The notes under the pieces were generated by a model. It saw nothing but the letters and a program-made list of their open reading frames with translations, made no database searches and was not told the origin of the DNA. From contig NZ_JBHSFQ010000006.1 in the NCBI RefSeq assembly GCF_042653925.1, forward strand, positions 1 through 64,000: a stretch of 64,000 nucleotides of DNA, given 5' to 3'. The stretch's first letter is position 1; every line of letters begins with the position of its first letter. The translations under genes and the position numbers were made by a program. This DNA is from Nocardiopsis_B mangrovi. Lineage in GTDB: Bacteria > Actinomycetota > Actinomycetes > Streptosporangiales > Streptosporangiaceae. Of this stretch, positions 43,764 to 50,935 are shown one piece after another.

Positions 43764-45032
43764 ATGAGTACTGACATTCTGCGGTTCGCCACGGCCGGAT
43801 CCGTCGACGACGGCAAGAGCACCCTGATCGGCCGCCTGCTCTTCGACTCCAAATCCATCTTCGAGGACCAGCTCGACGCCGTCGAGCGCACCAGCCGCGG
43901 GCGCGGCGAGGAGCAGACCAACCTCGCGCTGCTCACCGACGGCCTGCGCGCCGAGCGCGAGCAGGGCATCACCATCGACGTGGCCTACCGCTACTTCGCG
44001 ACGCCGCGCCGGACCTTCATCATCGCCGACACGCCCGGCCACATCCAGTACACGCGCAACATGGTCACCGGCGCCTCGACGTCGGACCTGGCCATCATCC
44101 TGGTCGACGCGCGCAAGGGGCTCCAGGAGCAGAGCCGCCGGCACGCGTTCCTGACCACGCTCCTCCAGGTGCCGCACCTGGTGCTCGCCGTGAACAAGAT
44201 GGACCTCGTCGACTACTCCCAGGAGCGGTTCGAGGAGATCCAGCGGGAGTTCAGCGCCTTCGCCACCAAGCTCGACGTCACCGACCTCACGTTCATCCCG
44301 ATCTCGGCGCTGCACGGGGACAACGTGGTCGACCGGTCGCTGAACATGCCCTGGTACGAGGGGCCGTCGCTGCTGCACCACCTGGAGAACGTGCACATCG
44401 CCTCCGACCGCAACCTCATCGACGTCCGGTTCCCGGTGCAGTACGTGGTGCGCCCGCACCGCGCCGACGACCCCGAGCTGCACGACTACCGCGGCTACGC
44501 GGGCCAGGTGGCCGGCGGCGTCCTCAAGCCGGGCGACGAGGTCATGCACCTGCCGTCCGGGCTGACCACGCGGATCGCGCGCATCGTCACCGCCGACGGA
44601 GAGGTCGGCGAGGCGTTCCCGCCCATGTCGGTCACGCTGCTGCTGGAGGACGACATCGACATCTCGCGGGGCGACATGATCTGCCGGCCCAACAACCGGC
44701 CGGCCGCCTCGCAGGACATCGACGCGATGGTCTGCTGGATGTCGGAGAGCCGGCGGCTGACACCCCGCTCCAAGCTGCTCCTCAAGCACACGACCCGCAC
44801 GGCCAAGGTGCTGGTGCGCGACCTGAAGTACCGGATCGACGTCAACACGCTGCACCGCGACGAGGACGCCCCGGACCTGTCGCTGAACGAGATCGGCCGG
44901 GTATCCCTGCGGTCCACGCAGCCGCTGTTCGCCGACGAGTACCGGCGCAACCGGCTCACCGGGGGCTTCATCCTCATCGACGAGGGCACCAACGCCACCG
45001 TCGGCGCGGGGATGATCGTCAACGCCGACTGA
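43764..45032 (+). CDS. cysN: sulfate adenylyltransferase subunit 1 (GTPase)
   Basis: The 422-residue EF-Tu-like GTPase drives APS formation by CysD. It shows ATAGSVDDGKSTLIGRLLFD (P-loop), DTPGHIQYTRNMVTGAST and AVNKMDLVDYS, then two beta-barrel domains. The protein stops at about 420 residues, so it lacks the fused APS kinase (CysC) domain found in many actinobacterial CysNC proteins. Two 21-bp tandem copies span the stop codon. A strong hairpin follows. Confidence 0.95.
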   Translation: MSTDILRFATAGSVDDGKSTLIGRLLFDSKSIFEDQLDAVERTSRGRGEEQTNLALLTDGLRAEREQGITIDVAYRYFATPRRTFIIADTPGHIQYTRNMVTGASTSDLAIILVDARKGLQEQSRRHAFLTTLLQVPHLVLAVNKMDLVDYSQERFEEIQREFSAFATKLDVTDLTFIPISALHGDNVVDRSLNMPWYEGPSLLHHLENVHIASDRNLIDVRFPVQYVVRPHRADDPELHDYRGYAGQVAGGVLKPGDEVMHLPSGLTTRIARIVTADGEVGEAFPPMSVTLLLEDDIDISRGDMICRPNNRPAASQDIDAMVCWMSESRRLTPRSKLLLKHTTRTAKVLVRDLKYRIDVNTLHRDEDAPDLSLNEIGRVSLRSTQPLFADEYRRNRLTGGFILIDEGTNATVGAGMIVNAD

Positions 45033-45093
45033 GCGCCGGCTGAGGGCGGCTGAGCGCCGGCTGAGGGCCGGTGGGCGCGGCCGGTGTGCCGCC

Positions 45094-45124
45094 GCGCGCC
45101 GCCCCGGGAACCGGGGCGGCGCGC
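45094..45124 (+). terminator. terminator after cysN
   Basis: Fourteen-bp perfect arms (GCGCGCCGCCCCGG and its complement) enclose a GAA loop 62 bp past the stop. It should end the sugar-transferase-cysQDN transcript. Confidence 0.75.
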
Positions 45125-45195
45125 GGGCGCTGCGGGGGCGTTGCCGGGGACGGCCGCGGCGCGCGTCCCATTCGGACGCGCAGAGCGGGGATTTC

Positions 45196-45218
45196 ATCAC
45201 CGTCTGTATTACGGTGAT
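45196..45218 (+). promoter_or_regulatory. palindrome just upstream of the sulfotransferase start
   Basis: ATCACCGT (45196-45203) and ACGGTGAT (45211-45218) form an 8-bp inverted repeat around CTGTATT. The right arm contains GGTGAT, the likely ribosome site for the GTG at 45224. It could be a repressor operator or an RNA hairpin that masks the ribosome site. Confidence 0.5.
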
Positions 45219-45223
45219 TGGTC

Positions 45224-46165
45224 GTGGAGGACTTTCGGCTGCTCTTCGTCGGCGGCATCGGCCGGTCCGGTTCGACCCTCATCGAGCGCCTGCTCGGGGA
45301 ACTGCCGGGGGTGTGCTCGGTCGGCGAGGTCGTGCACATGTGGCGGCGCGCGCTGGTCGACGACGAACCCTGCGGCTGCGGGGTGCCCTTCCGGGCGTGC
45401 GGGTTCTGGGGCGAGGTCGGTGAGGCGGCGTTCGGCGGCTGGGACCGGCTCGACCCCCACGCGGTCCTCGCGCTGAAGGACGGCGTCGACCGCACGCGGT
45501 TCGTCCCGCCGTTGCTCGGCCCGCGGCCCCCGGCGGCCCTCGCCGACCGCCTCGACCGCTACACCGGGCTCTACGACCGCCTCTACACCGCCATCGCGCG
45601 TGTCAGCGGGTGCCGGGTGGTGGTCGACGCCAGCAAGCACGCGTCGCTGGCGGTGTGCCTGCGGCACCGCTACGGTCCGCGCCTGCGCCTGCTGCACGTG
45701 GTGCGCGACCCCCGGGCGGTCGCCTACGCGTGGGGCAAGCGGGTGCCGCGGCCCGATGCCACGGCCACCAGCCCCGAGCAGGAGATGGCGCGCTACTCGC
45801 CGGCGCGCGCGGCGGTGCAGTGGACCGCGCAGAACGCGGTGCTGGCGGCGCTGCACCGCACCGGCACCGACACGTGCCGGGTCCGCTACGAGGACTTCGC
45901 GGCCGACCCGGAGGCGGCGTTCCGCGGCATCGCCCGGTTCGCGGGGGTCGAGGGGGTCGCGGACGACAGGGGGCGGGGACCGATCGGCCCCGGCGGTGCG
46001 GTGCACCTGTCGCCCACCCACACGGTCTCGGGCAACCCCATGCGCTTCGCGACCGGGCCGGTGCGGGTCCGCCCCGATACGGCCTGGCAGGCGGGGCTGG
46101 CGCGCGGGGACCGGGCGGTGGTATCGGCGATCACTCTGCCGACCCGGTGGCGTTTCGGGTACTGA
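45224..46165 (+). CDS. sulfotransferase (polysaccharide locus, first copy)
   Basis: The 313-residue P-loop-like protein begins with the PAPS 5'-phosphosulfate loop FVGGIGRSGSTLIERLLGEL and has the 3'-phosphate loop HVVRDPRAVAYAW. Between them are four clustered Cys residues (CGCGVPFRACGFW) and DASKHASLAV, features of sulfotransferase family 3-like bacterial proteins. It would transfer sulfate from PAPS to a hydroxyl on a glycan or lipid. It lies after the cysQDN genes but behind a terminator and its own palindrome, so it is regulated separately. The TTG at 45218 is an alternative start. Confidence 0.85.
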   Translation: MEDFRLLFVGGIGRSGSTLIERLLGELPGVCSVGEVVHMWRRALVDDEPCGCGVPFRACGFWGEVGEAAFGGWDRLDPHAVLALKDGVDRTRFVPPLLGPRPPAALADRLDRYTGLYDRLYTAIARVSGCRVVVDASKHASLAVCLRHRYGPRLRLLHVVRDPRAVAYAWGKRVPRPDATATSPEQEMARYSPARAAVQWTAQNAVLAALHRTGTDTCRVRYEDFAADPEAAFRGIARFAGVEGVADDRGRGPIGPGGAVHLSPTHTVSGNPMRFATGPVRVRPDTAWQAGLARGDRAVVSAITLPTRWRFGY

Positions 46166-46271
46166 CAACCCTCCCGCGGGGGGCGGTCACGGACGACCGG
46201 GCGGCAATGCGACGCGCCGAGACATCGTCACTTAGAGTAACTGAATAGATTCATCTGGTAGCTAATGGGGC

Positions 46272-47954
46272 ATGGGTGAACAGTATCGGGCCAGACACGG
46301 CGCACCATCCCAGGCCACCGGCGGGGCGACGTCCCGGCGCGCCGGGCGGCGGACCATGCGGCGCCGGGTGCTGAGGGCGGGCGGGGTGCTCATGGCGCTG
46401 GCGGTGGCCGCTGCCGCCGTACCGGCGATCCGCGAGGCGATCGGCGCGGAGACGGCGGCGCTGACCCGGCCGTTCTCCCCGTCGCCGGCTGCCTCGCCCC
46501 CCGCCGGACTCCAGGGGACCACGTCGCCCGAGTCCGCCGCCCCGTCGGTCGGCCCGGGCGATCCGGACCCCGCCGCGGCCTCCGGCCCGCCGGGAGAACC
46601 CGGTCGTCCGGGATCGACGGCCCCGGCCGACGGCTTAGAGCAGGACCGGCCCCAGACCGATACCCCCGCCGCTCCCGCCTCCGGTGAACCCTCGCCGGCC
46701 CCGTCCGCGACCGCGACCGCGACCGCGACCGCGACCGCGACCGCGACCGCGGCAGCGGAGGCGGAAGAGGCCGAGTCCTCCGGCCTGCCCGACGTGCCCG
46801 ACTGGGTGTGGGACTGGTTCCCGGGCGTGGAGTCGGAGCAGGAGCAGGAGCAGGAAGAGGCGGAGGAGCCGGAGCCGGCTCCCTCGCCGACCGGCGCGCA
46901 GGACCCATCGCCCGACCCCTCCGCACAGCCGTCCCCCGCCGGCCCGGGATCGGACCCAGAAGGGGACGACTGCGAGGTCAGCCGCATCCTGGAGCCCTCG
47001 TGCGGTGTCTGGTGGGGGGCGAGTCCGTGGCAGAACGACCCCGCCCCGCTGGAGGAGGCGGCCGGACGGCCCATGGACATCGTCTACACCTGGCACGGTG
47101 TCGACCAGACCGATGTCCCCAACCGGCGGGAACGCAGGCTCGCGGCCGAGGGCCGCTTCATCCACGTCAACATCGAGGCCCGCGCGTTCGAGCGCAGCGG
47201 CCGCCCGGCCCTGGAGTACAGCGACATCATCGCCGGTGACTACGACGACGCGCTCACCGCGCAGGCCCGGGGGATCGCCGAGCTGGGCTCCCCGATGTTC
47301 GTGACCTTCGACCACGAAGCCGATGCCCAGAAGCGCTACAACCGTCGCGGCACCCCGGACGAGTTCGTCGGGGCCTGGCGGCACATCGTGGACCTGTACC
47401 GGCGCAACGGTGCGGGCAACGCCGTCTTCGTGTGGAACGTGACCGGCTGGCCGGGGAACCTGGACCGGCTTCCGGGGCTGTGGCCGGGCAACGACCACGT
47501 CGACTGGATCTCGTGGGAGGCGTACAACATGACCGGGTGCGAGCTCCAGCCCACCTGGGACCACGTGGTCTCGTTCGAGGAGGCCATGGCCCCCGCGTAC
47601 GAATGGATCCAGAACGAAGGACCGAAGCACGGCATCGACCCGGCCAAGCCGGTGATGATCGGCGAGATGGGCACCGTGCCCATCGCCGACGACCCGCAGG
47701 CGACCGCGCAGTGGTACGCCGACATCCCGGAGGCGGTGCGCAAATACGAGCGCGTACGCGCCGTCAAGCTATGGGACGGCACGACCGCCCCGAGCTGCGA
47801 CTTCAGGGTGCTGGAGAACGAACACGCCCGCCGAGGCTTCGTCACGGCGGGCCGCGACCCCTACGTCAACATCCCGGACCAGGCCCGCGAAGCGATCGCC
47901 GACGCGGTAAAGCGCGCCCACCGCGCCCGCACCCGGGCCGAGGGGCAGGACTGA
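46272..47954 (+). CDS. secreted GH26-like glycoside hydrolase
   Basis: The product has 560 residues: an Arg-rich start, one membrane segment (GVLMALAVAAAAVPAI), and a low-complexity Pro/Ala/Thr/Glu region of about 180 residues including (Ala-Thr)7. From about residue 235 comes a TIM-barrel resembling GH26 beta-mannanases: CEVSRILEPSCGVWWG, FVTFDHEADAQKRYNR (acid/base Glu) and VMIGEMGTVP (nucleophile Glu). WHGVD and DWISWEAYN support the fold. It is probably membrane-anchored outside the cell. In this locus it may trim, release or remodel the polymer; the substrate is unknown. Confidence 0.82.
   Translation: MGEQYRARHGAPSQATGGATSRRAGRRTMRRRVLRAGGVLMALAVAAAAVPAIREAIGAETAALTRPFSPSPAASPPAGLQGTTSPESAAPSVGPGDPDPAAASGPPGEPGRPGSTAPADGLEQDRPQTDTPAAPASGEPSPAPSATATATATATATATAAAEAEEAESSGLPDVPDWVWDWFPGVESEQEQEQEEAEEPEPAPSPTGAQDPSPDPSAQPSPAGPGSDPEGDDCEVSRILEPSCGVWWGASPWQNDPAPLEEAAGRPMDIVYTWHGVDQTDVPNRRERRLAAEGRFIHVNIEARAFERSGRPALEYSDIIAGDYDDALTAQARGIAELGSPMFVTFDHEADAQKRYNRRGTPDEFVGAWRHIVDLYRRNGAGNAVFVWNVTGWPGNLDRLPGLWPGNDHVDWISWEAYNMTGCELQPTWDHVVSFEEAMAPAYEWIQNEGPKHGIDPAKPVMIGEMGTVPIADDPQATAQWYADIPEAVRKYERVRAVKLWDGTTAPSCDFRVLENEHARRGFVTAGRDPYVNIPDQAREAIADAVKRAHRARTRAEGQD
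46707..46751 (+). repeat. GCGACC hexanucleotide microsatellite in the glycosidase linker
   Basis: Seven and a half perfect copies of GCGACC encode (Ala-Thr)7-Ala in the extracellular linker. Gain or loss of units keeps the frame, so slippage would vary linker length without inactivating the enzyme. Confidence 0.9.
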
Positions 47955-47964
47955 CACGGGGACG

Positions 47965-47997
47965 CCGATGGCCGCGGCTTGAAGCCGCGGCCATCGG
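47965..47997. terminator. bidirectional terminator, GH26 gene / DUF397 gene
   Basis: Nearly perfect 33-bp palindrome (arms CCGATGGCCGCGGCTT and complement around one central base) in the 64-bp convergent gap. Confidence 0.8.
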
Positions 47998-48018
47998 TGT
48001 ATGCCAAAGGGGGAGGTC

Positions 48019-48207
48019 TCAGAGTTCGCCGGCTTTGACCCCGTCGACGAAGGCGACCCACTCGGCCCCGGGAAACTCCAGATGACCGAGGTGCCGGTTC
48101 TGCGTGTCACGCATGGCCGAGACGCCGAGCACATCAGCGACCTCCACGCAGTTCTCCCCCTTGGCGGTGGAGTAGCTGGACTTGCGGAACTGGAGGGACT
48201 CATGCAT
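48019..48207 (-). CDS. DUF397 protein, partner of the upstream XRE regulator
   Basis: The 62-residue product has the DUF397 pattern FRKSSYS...NCVEVADV...RDTQN...LEFPGAEWVAFVDGVKAGE. In streptomycetes DUF397 proteins are encoded next to WhiJ-like DUF5753 regulators and antagonise them. The gene starts 24 bp after the regulator's stop on the same strand, so they form one operon. Confidence 0.92.
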   Translation of the reverse strand: MHESLQFRKSSYSTAKGENCVEVADVLGVSAMRDTQNRHLGHLEFPGAEWVAFVDGVKAGEL

Positions 48208-48230
48208 GCGGGACCGGACCTTCTGCGTGA

Positions 48231-49145
48231 CTAGAGCAAACTGACAAGATGCGTACGCGTAGCTTCAACGGACATCGCGGACGCACTTACATACTGGTAC
48301 ACGAGATCCCAGGCTTCGAGGGCTTCAGGCTCTTCATCGATCCTTGAGGCGACCGAGTTCTCCGTGTAGACGAGTCCGGAGTCTTCGGGGAAATCCAGCA
48401 GGGTGAACCCACCTCCCACGGCGGCGTGCAGTCCTGCTTCGTCCGGGAGTATCTGCACCCGCAAGGCCGGGCGTTGCACGTCGATCAGGTACCGGATCTG
48501 CTCTTCACGGATGTCGGCTGGGATCTTGCGGATCGCGGCCTCATCGATAATCGCCCAGTAGACGGGCGGTGACCCTTTGGGGTCGAGGAGTTGCTGCCGC
48601 AGCATGCGTGCTTCGACCCGACGAGTTACTTCGGCCGTGTCTTCGACACCGCCGCCTTCAATGATGCGTCGAGCATACGATTCCGTCTGGAGCAGACCGG
48701 GCAGGACCGCGATCTCCACGGTGCGTATACGCGAAGCGCCTGGTTCCAGTCCCGTGAGCAGTCCGCGCCCAAGAACGTCGGCGTAAGCCGACCACCAGCC
48801 CTTCTGGCGTGCTTCCTTGGCGAGCTGGACGTATTCGGCGCGTTGTGCCAGGTCGGTGACGCGGTAGATGTCCAGCAGGAGTTCGACGTCCTCGACCGTC
48901 GGCCTGAGCCACTCGTTCCGTTCGAGGCGAGTGATCTTGGAGGCCGACCACTTGCTGGCCCCTGCCTGCCGGGCTTGCTCAGTGACTTGATCCGCTGTCA
49001 GGCCGGTGGCCTCTCGACGCTCCTTCAACTGCCTACTCAAGCGTCGCTTGCTGAGCGGGGGAGAGCTGGCCACCAGCGTCGTCCTCCTCGTAGCGGGGCC
49101 GTCGGTCTGTCCAGATCCTAGGGCTGGTGCTTGGTTTTCGGACAT
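48231..49145 (-). CDS. XRE-family regulator with DUF5753 domain (WhiJ-like)
   Basis: The 304-residue protein has an N-terminal helix-turn-helix (LKERREATGLTADQVTEQ, SKWSASKITRLERNE) and a C-terminal DUF5753 domain (TVEIAVLPGLLQTESYARRI, ALRVQILPDEAGLHAAVGG, DSGLVYTEN). WhiJ-type proteins repress differentiation and antibiotic genes, with a DUF397 partner and often an adjacent anti-sigma-like ATPase, exactly the set here. Start codons at 49157, 49154 and 49145 are all in frame; the last gives MSENQAPAL. It has a lower GC bias than the housekeeping genes. Confidence 0.88.
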   Translation of the reverse strand: MSENQAPALGSGQTDGPATRRTTLVASSPPLSKRRLSRQLKERREATGLTADQVTEQARQAGASKWSASKITRLERNEWLRPTVEDVELLLDIYRVTDLAQRAEYVQLAKEARQKGWWSAYADVLGRGLLTGLEPGASRIRTVEIAVLPGLLQTESYARRIIEGGGVEDTAEVTRRVEARMLRQQLLDPKGSPPVYWAIIDEAAIRKIPADIREEQIRYLIDVQRPALRVQILPDEAGLHAAVGGGFTLLDFPEDSGLVYTENSVASRIDEEPEALEAWDLVYQYVSASAMSVEATRTHLVSLL

Positions 49146-49297
49146 TCGAAGCATCACCCATCCACATCTAGGTCACTATGCAGAAAGCATGTCACTAATT
49201 CAAAAGTTGGTCTTGCATTTTTCATCACTCACCGCAACCATGGGACTACCAGATGGCCTGGCCGGGTGCATGCCCGGCTTCACCCCAAGGGGGTCAC

Positions 49298-49570
49298 ATG
49301 CGATTCCTGCTCAGCCTTCTCACCCGGTGGCAGGTGCCGCCGACGCACGGGCGGCACTGCCGCTGCTGCGTCGTCGCCCGGTGGTGGAACTGCCCCCGCT
49401 GCGGACGGACGTTTTCAAAGCCCACCCCGAACCACGCCTGCCCGGGCGAGCCCACGCCCCCGGCCCGGCCCGCCGCCCTCGCCGTCACCTTCAATGACGG
49501 GCTCGACGACCTCCGGGCCGAACTCAGCCCCCTCCTCCAAGGGCTCGTGGTCGCGGGAGGTGTGCGGTGA
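49298..49570 (+). CDS. small zinc-ribbon-like protein
   Basis: The 90-residue protein starts with ATG after AAGGGGG. It contains two cysteine pairs, HCRCCVVARWWNCPRCGRTF, followed by NHACPG, suggestive of a zinc knuckle. The rest is helical (DGLDDLRAELSPLLQGLVV). Its stop overlaps the next gene (GTGA), so translation is coupled with the anti-sigma-like ATPase. I do not recognise the family. Confidence 0.65.
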   Translation: MRFLLSLLTRWQVPPTHGRHCRCCVVARWWNCPRCGRTFSKPTPNHACPGEPTPPARPAALAVTFNDGLDDLRAELSPLLQGLVVAGGVR

Positions 49571-50010
49571 GCGCGACCGCCTCCACGCGTGCCGCGCGGG
49601 CACCCGGCCTGCGCCTGCTGCACCGCCTCGACGGCGTGCCCGAAGCCGCCTCCACCGCCCGCGACATCATGGTCCTCGACCTCGGGCCCCGGCATCCCTA
49701 CCTCTACAACGCCCAGCTGGTCGTATCCGAGCTGGCGACCAACGCCGTGACCCACACCTGCTCCGGCCTCCCGGGCGGGTTCCTGATCCTCTACGTCGAA
49801 GCCACCGCGCAGACCGCCCGCATCGAGGTCGGCGACGCCGGCCCACTACCCGGCGCCCGAACCCGCCCCCGGATCGCCCGCCCCGATGCCGACAGCGAGC
49901 ACGGGCGCGGCCTCGCCCTCGTGGACGCCTTCACCGACGACTGGGGCACCCGCCGCGACGCGGACGGCACCAGCACCGTATGGGCGTGCTGGAGCGGGGA
50001 AGCGCCGTGA
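49567..50010 (+). CDS. HATPase_c anti-sigma-factor-like ATP-binding protein
   Basis: The 147-residue protein resembles RsbW/SpoIIAB-type regulators of the streptomycete family with short ATPase domains. It has the N box QLVVSELATNAVTH, IEVGDAGPLPG (G1) and EHGRGLALVDAFTDDWG (G2). Members next to WhiJ-like genes are thought to be anti-sigma or partner-switching proteins, but many lack a cognate sigma factor. It overlaps both neighbours by four bases (GTGA), forming a three-gene operon divergent from the WhiJ-like pair. Confidence 0.88.
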   Translation: MSATASTRAARAPGLRLLHRLDGVPEAASTARDIMVLDLGPRHPYLYNAQLVVSELATNAVTHTCSGLPGGFLILYVEATAQTARIEVGDAGPLPGARTRPRIARPDADSEHGRGLALVDAFTDDWGTRRDADGTSTVWACWSGEAP

Positions 50011-50201
50011 TTGAACTGCGCAACGGGCCCCTCGACGGCACCGAGATCAGCACCGACCTCGCCCGCCTCGTCGAAAGCTTCGCCCTTGGCGGCATCGACC
50101 TACGCCTCGCCGACTTCCTCGGCCCCCACATCCGGGGAGTCGCCACCTACGCACCCGACACCACGGGCAGATGGCTCTACAGAGGAACGGCCCACCCCTG
50201 A
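50007..50201 (+). CDS. small protein of the WhiJ-like module, unknown function
   Basis: The 64-residue product (IELRNGPLDGTEISTDLARL ... RWLYRGTAHP) starts at a GTG overlapping the ATPase stop. Similar-sized proteins with LRNGPLDGT occur downstream of anti-sigma-like ATPases in streptomycetes, as I recall. No catalytic motif is visible. Confidence 0.65.
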   Translation: MIELRNGPLDGTEISTDLARLVESFALGGIDLRLADFLGPHIRGVATYAPDTTGRWLYRGTAHP

Positions 50202-50499
50202 CAGCCAAAGACCGCCGCGCGCCGGGGCACCGCTCAACCCTCCCCACTCGGCGCGCGGCCCCGCACAGTCGGTGCTGCGGATTACCGACGTCGCGCTATT
50301 AGCGGGGCGATTCCCGGAGAACACATCGCCCTCGAATATCCACTCGCGTCACGACGACCACTCCCATATCCTGGCTTGTCCACCCCAGGACCGATGTGCG
50401 CCCTCTCGCCGTGGAATGTCCACCCTGGGTGTTACGGTCGTTACCGCGAATCATTTCCCCCAGCTGCCCGTATCCCCCCTGTCCCGAGGAAGCCGCTGC

Positions 50500-50880
50500 G
50501 TGTCCGCGTCCCCCGCTCTGCCCACACAGCTCAAGACCGCCCGGGTGCTGCTGTTCATCACCGCCGGGATTGCATTCCTGCTCTTCTTCATCCTGATCGT
50601 CGCCGACGCCGACCAGACCACGTTGTACCTCGGGTTTTTCGCCTACCTCGGCCAGGGGGCGATCGCACTCACGCTCGGGCTTCTGCTGGCTCGCGGCGGT
50701 CCTTGGGTGCTCTACGCGACCTGCGCGTACACCGGCGTGATCCTGCTCTGGAGCCTGCTCACCCTTCTGGGAGGCGAGACCGCGGGTCTCACCCAGATGC
50801 TCCTGCCCGGACTTGTCTTGTTCCTGGCCACCCGACCTGCCTCGCGCGACCACCTGCGTCGTGCACGCCCGGCCGTTTGA
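50500..50880 (+). CDS. small four-helix membrane protein upstream of the pilin-toxin gene
   Basis: The 126-residue product has about four hydrophobic helices (VLLFITAGIAFLLFFILIV; YLGFFAYLGQGAIALTLGLL; WVLYATCAYTGVILLWSLLT; LTQMLLPGLVLFLAT) and a basic C-terminus (SRDHLRRARPAV). It lacks the Gly-x-Gly-Asp motif of prepilin peptidases. The GTG at 50500 has GAGGA 11 bases upstream. It ends 55 bp before the toxin gene on the same strand, so cotranscription is plausible. A role in toxin export or display is speculative. Confidence 0.65.
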   Translation: MSASPALPTQLKTARVLLFITAGIAFLLFFILIVADADQTTLYLGFFAYLGQGAIALTLGLLLARGGPWVLYATCAYTGVILLWSLLTLLGGETAGLTQMLLPGLVLFLATRPASRDHLRRARPAV

Positions 50881-50935
50881 CCCTTCCGCCCAGTCATTTC
50901 TCCACCTGACCCCCCGGTTCCCCCCAAGGTGATGC

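Noticed and set aside
50500..50880. Prepilin peptidase for the pilin-type toxin
   Set aside because: The protein is the right size and polytopic, but lacks the two Asp residues and the Gly-x-Gly-Asp motif of TadV/PilD enzymes.
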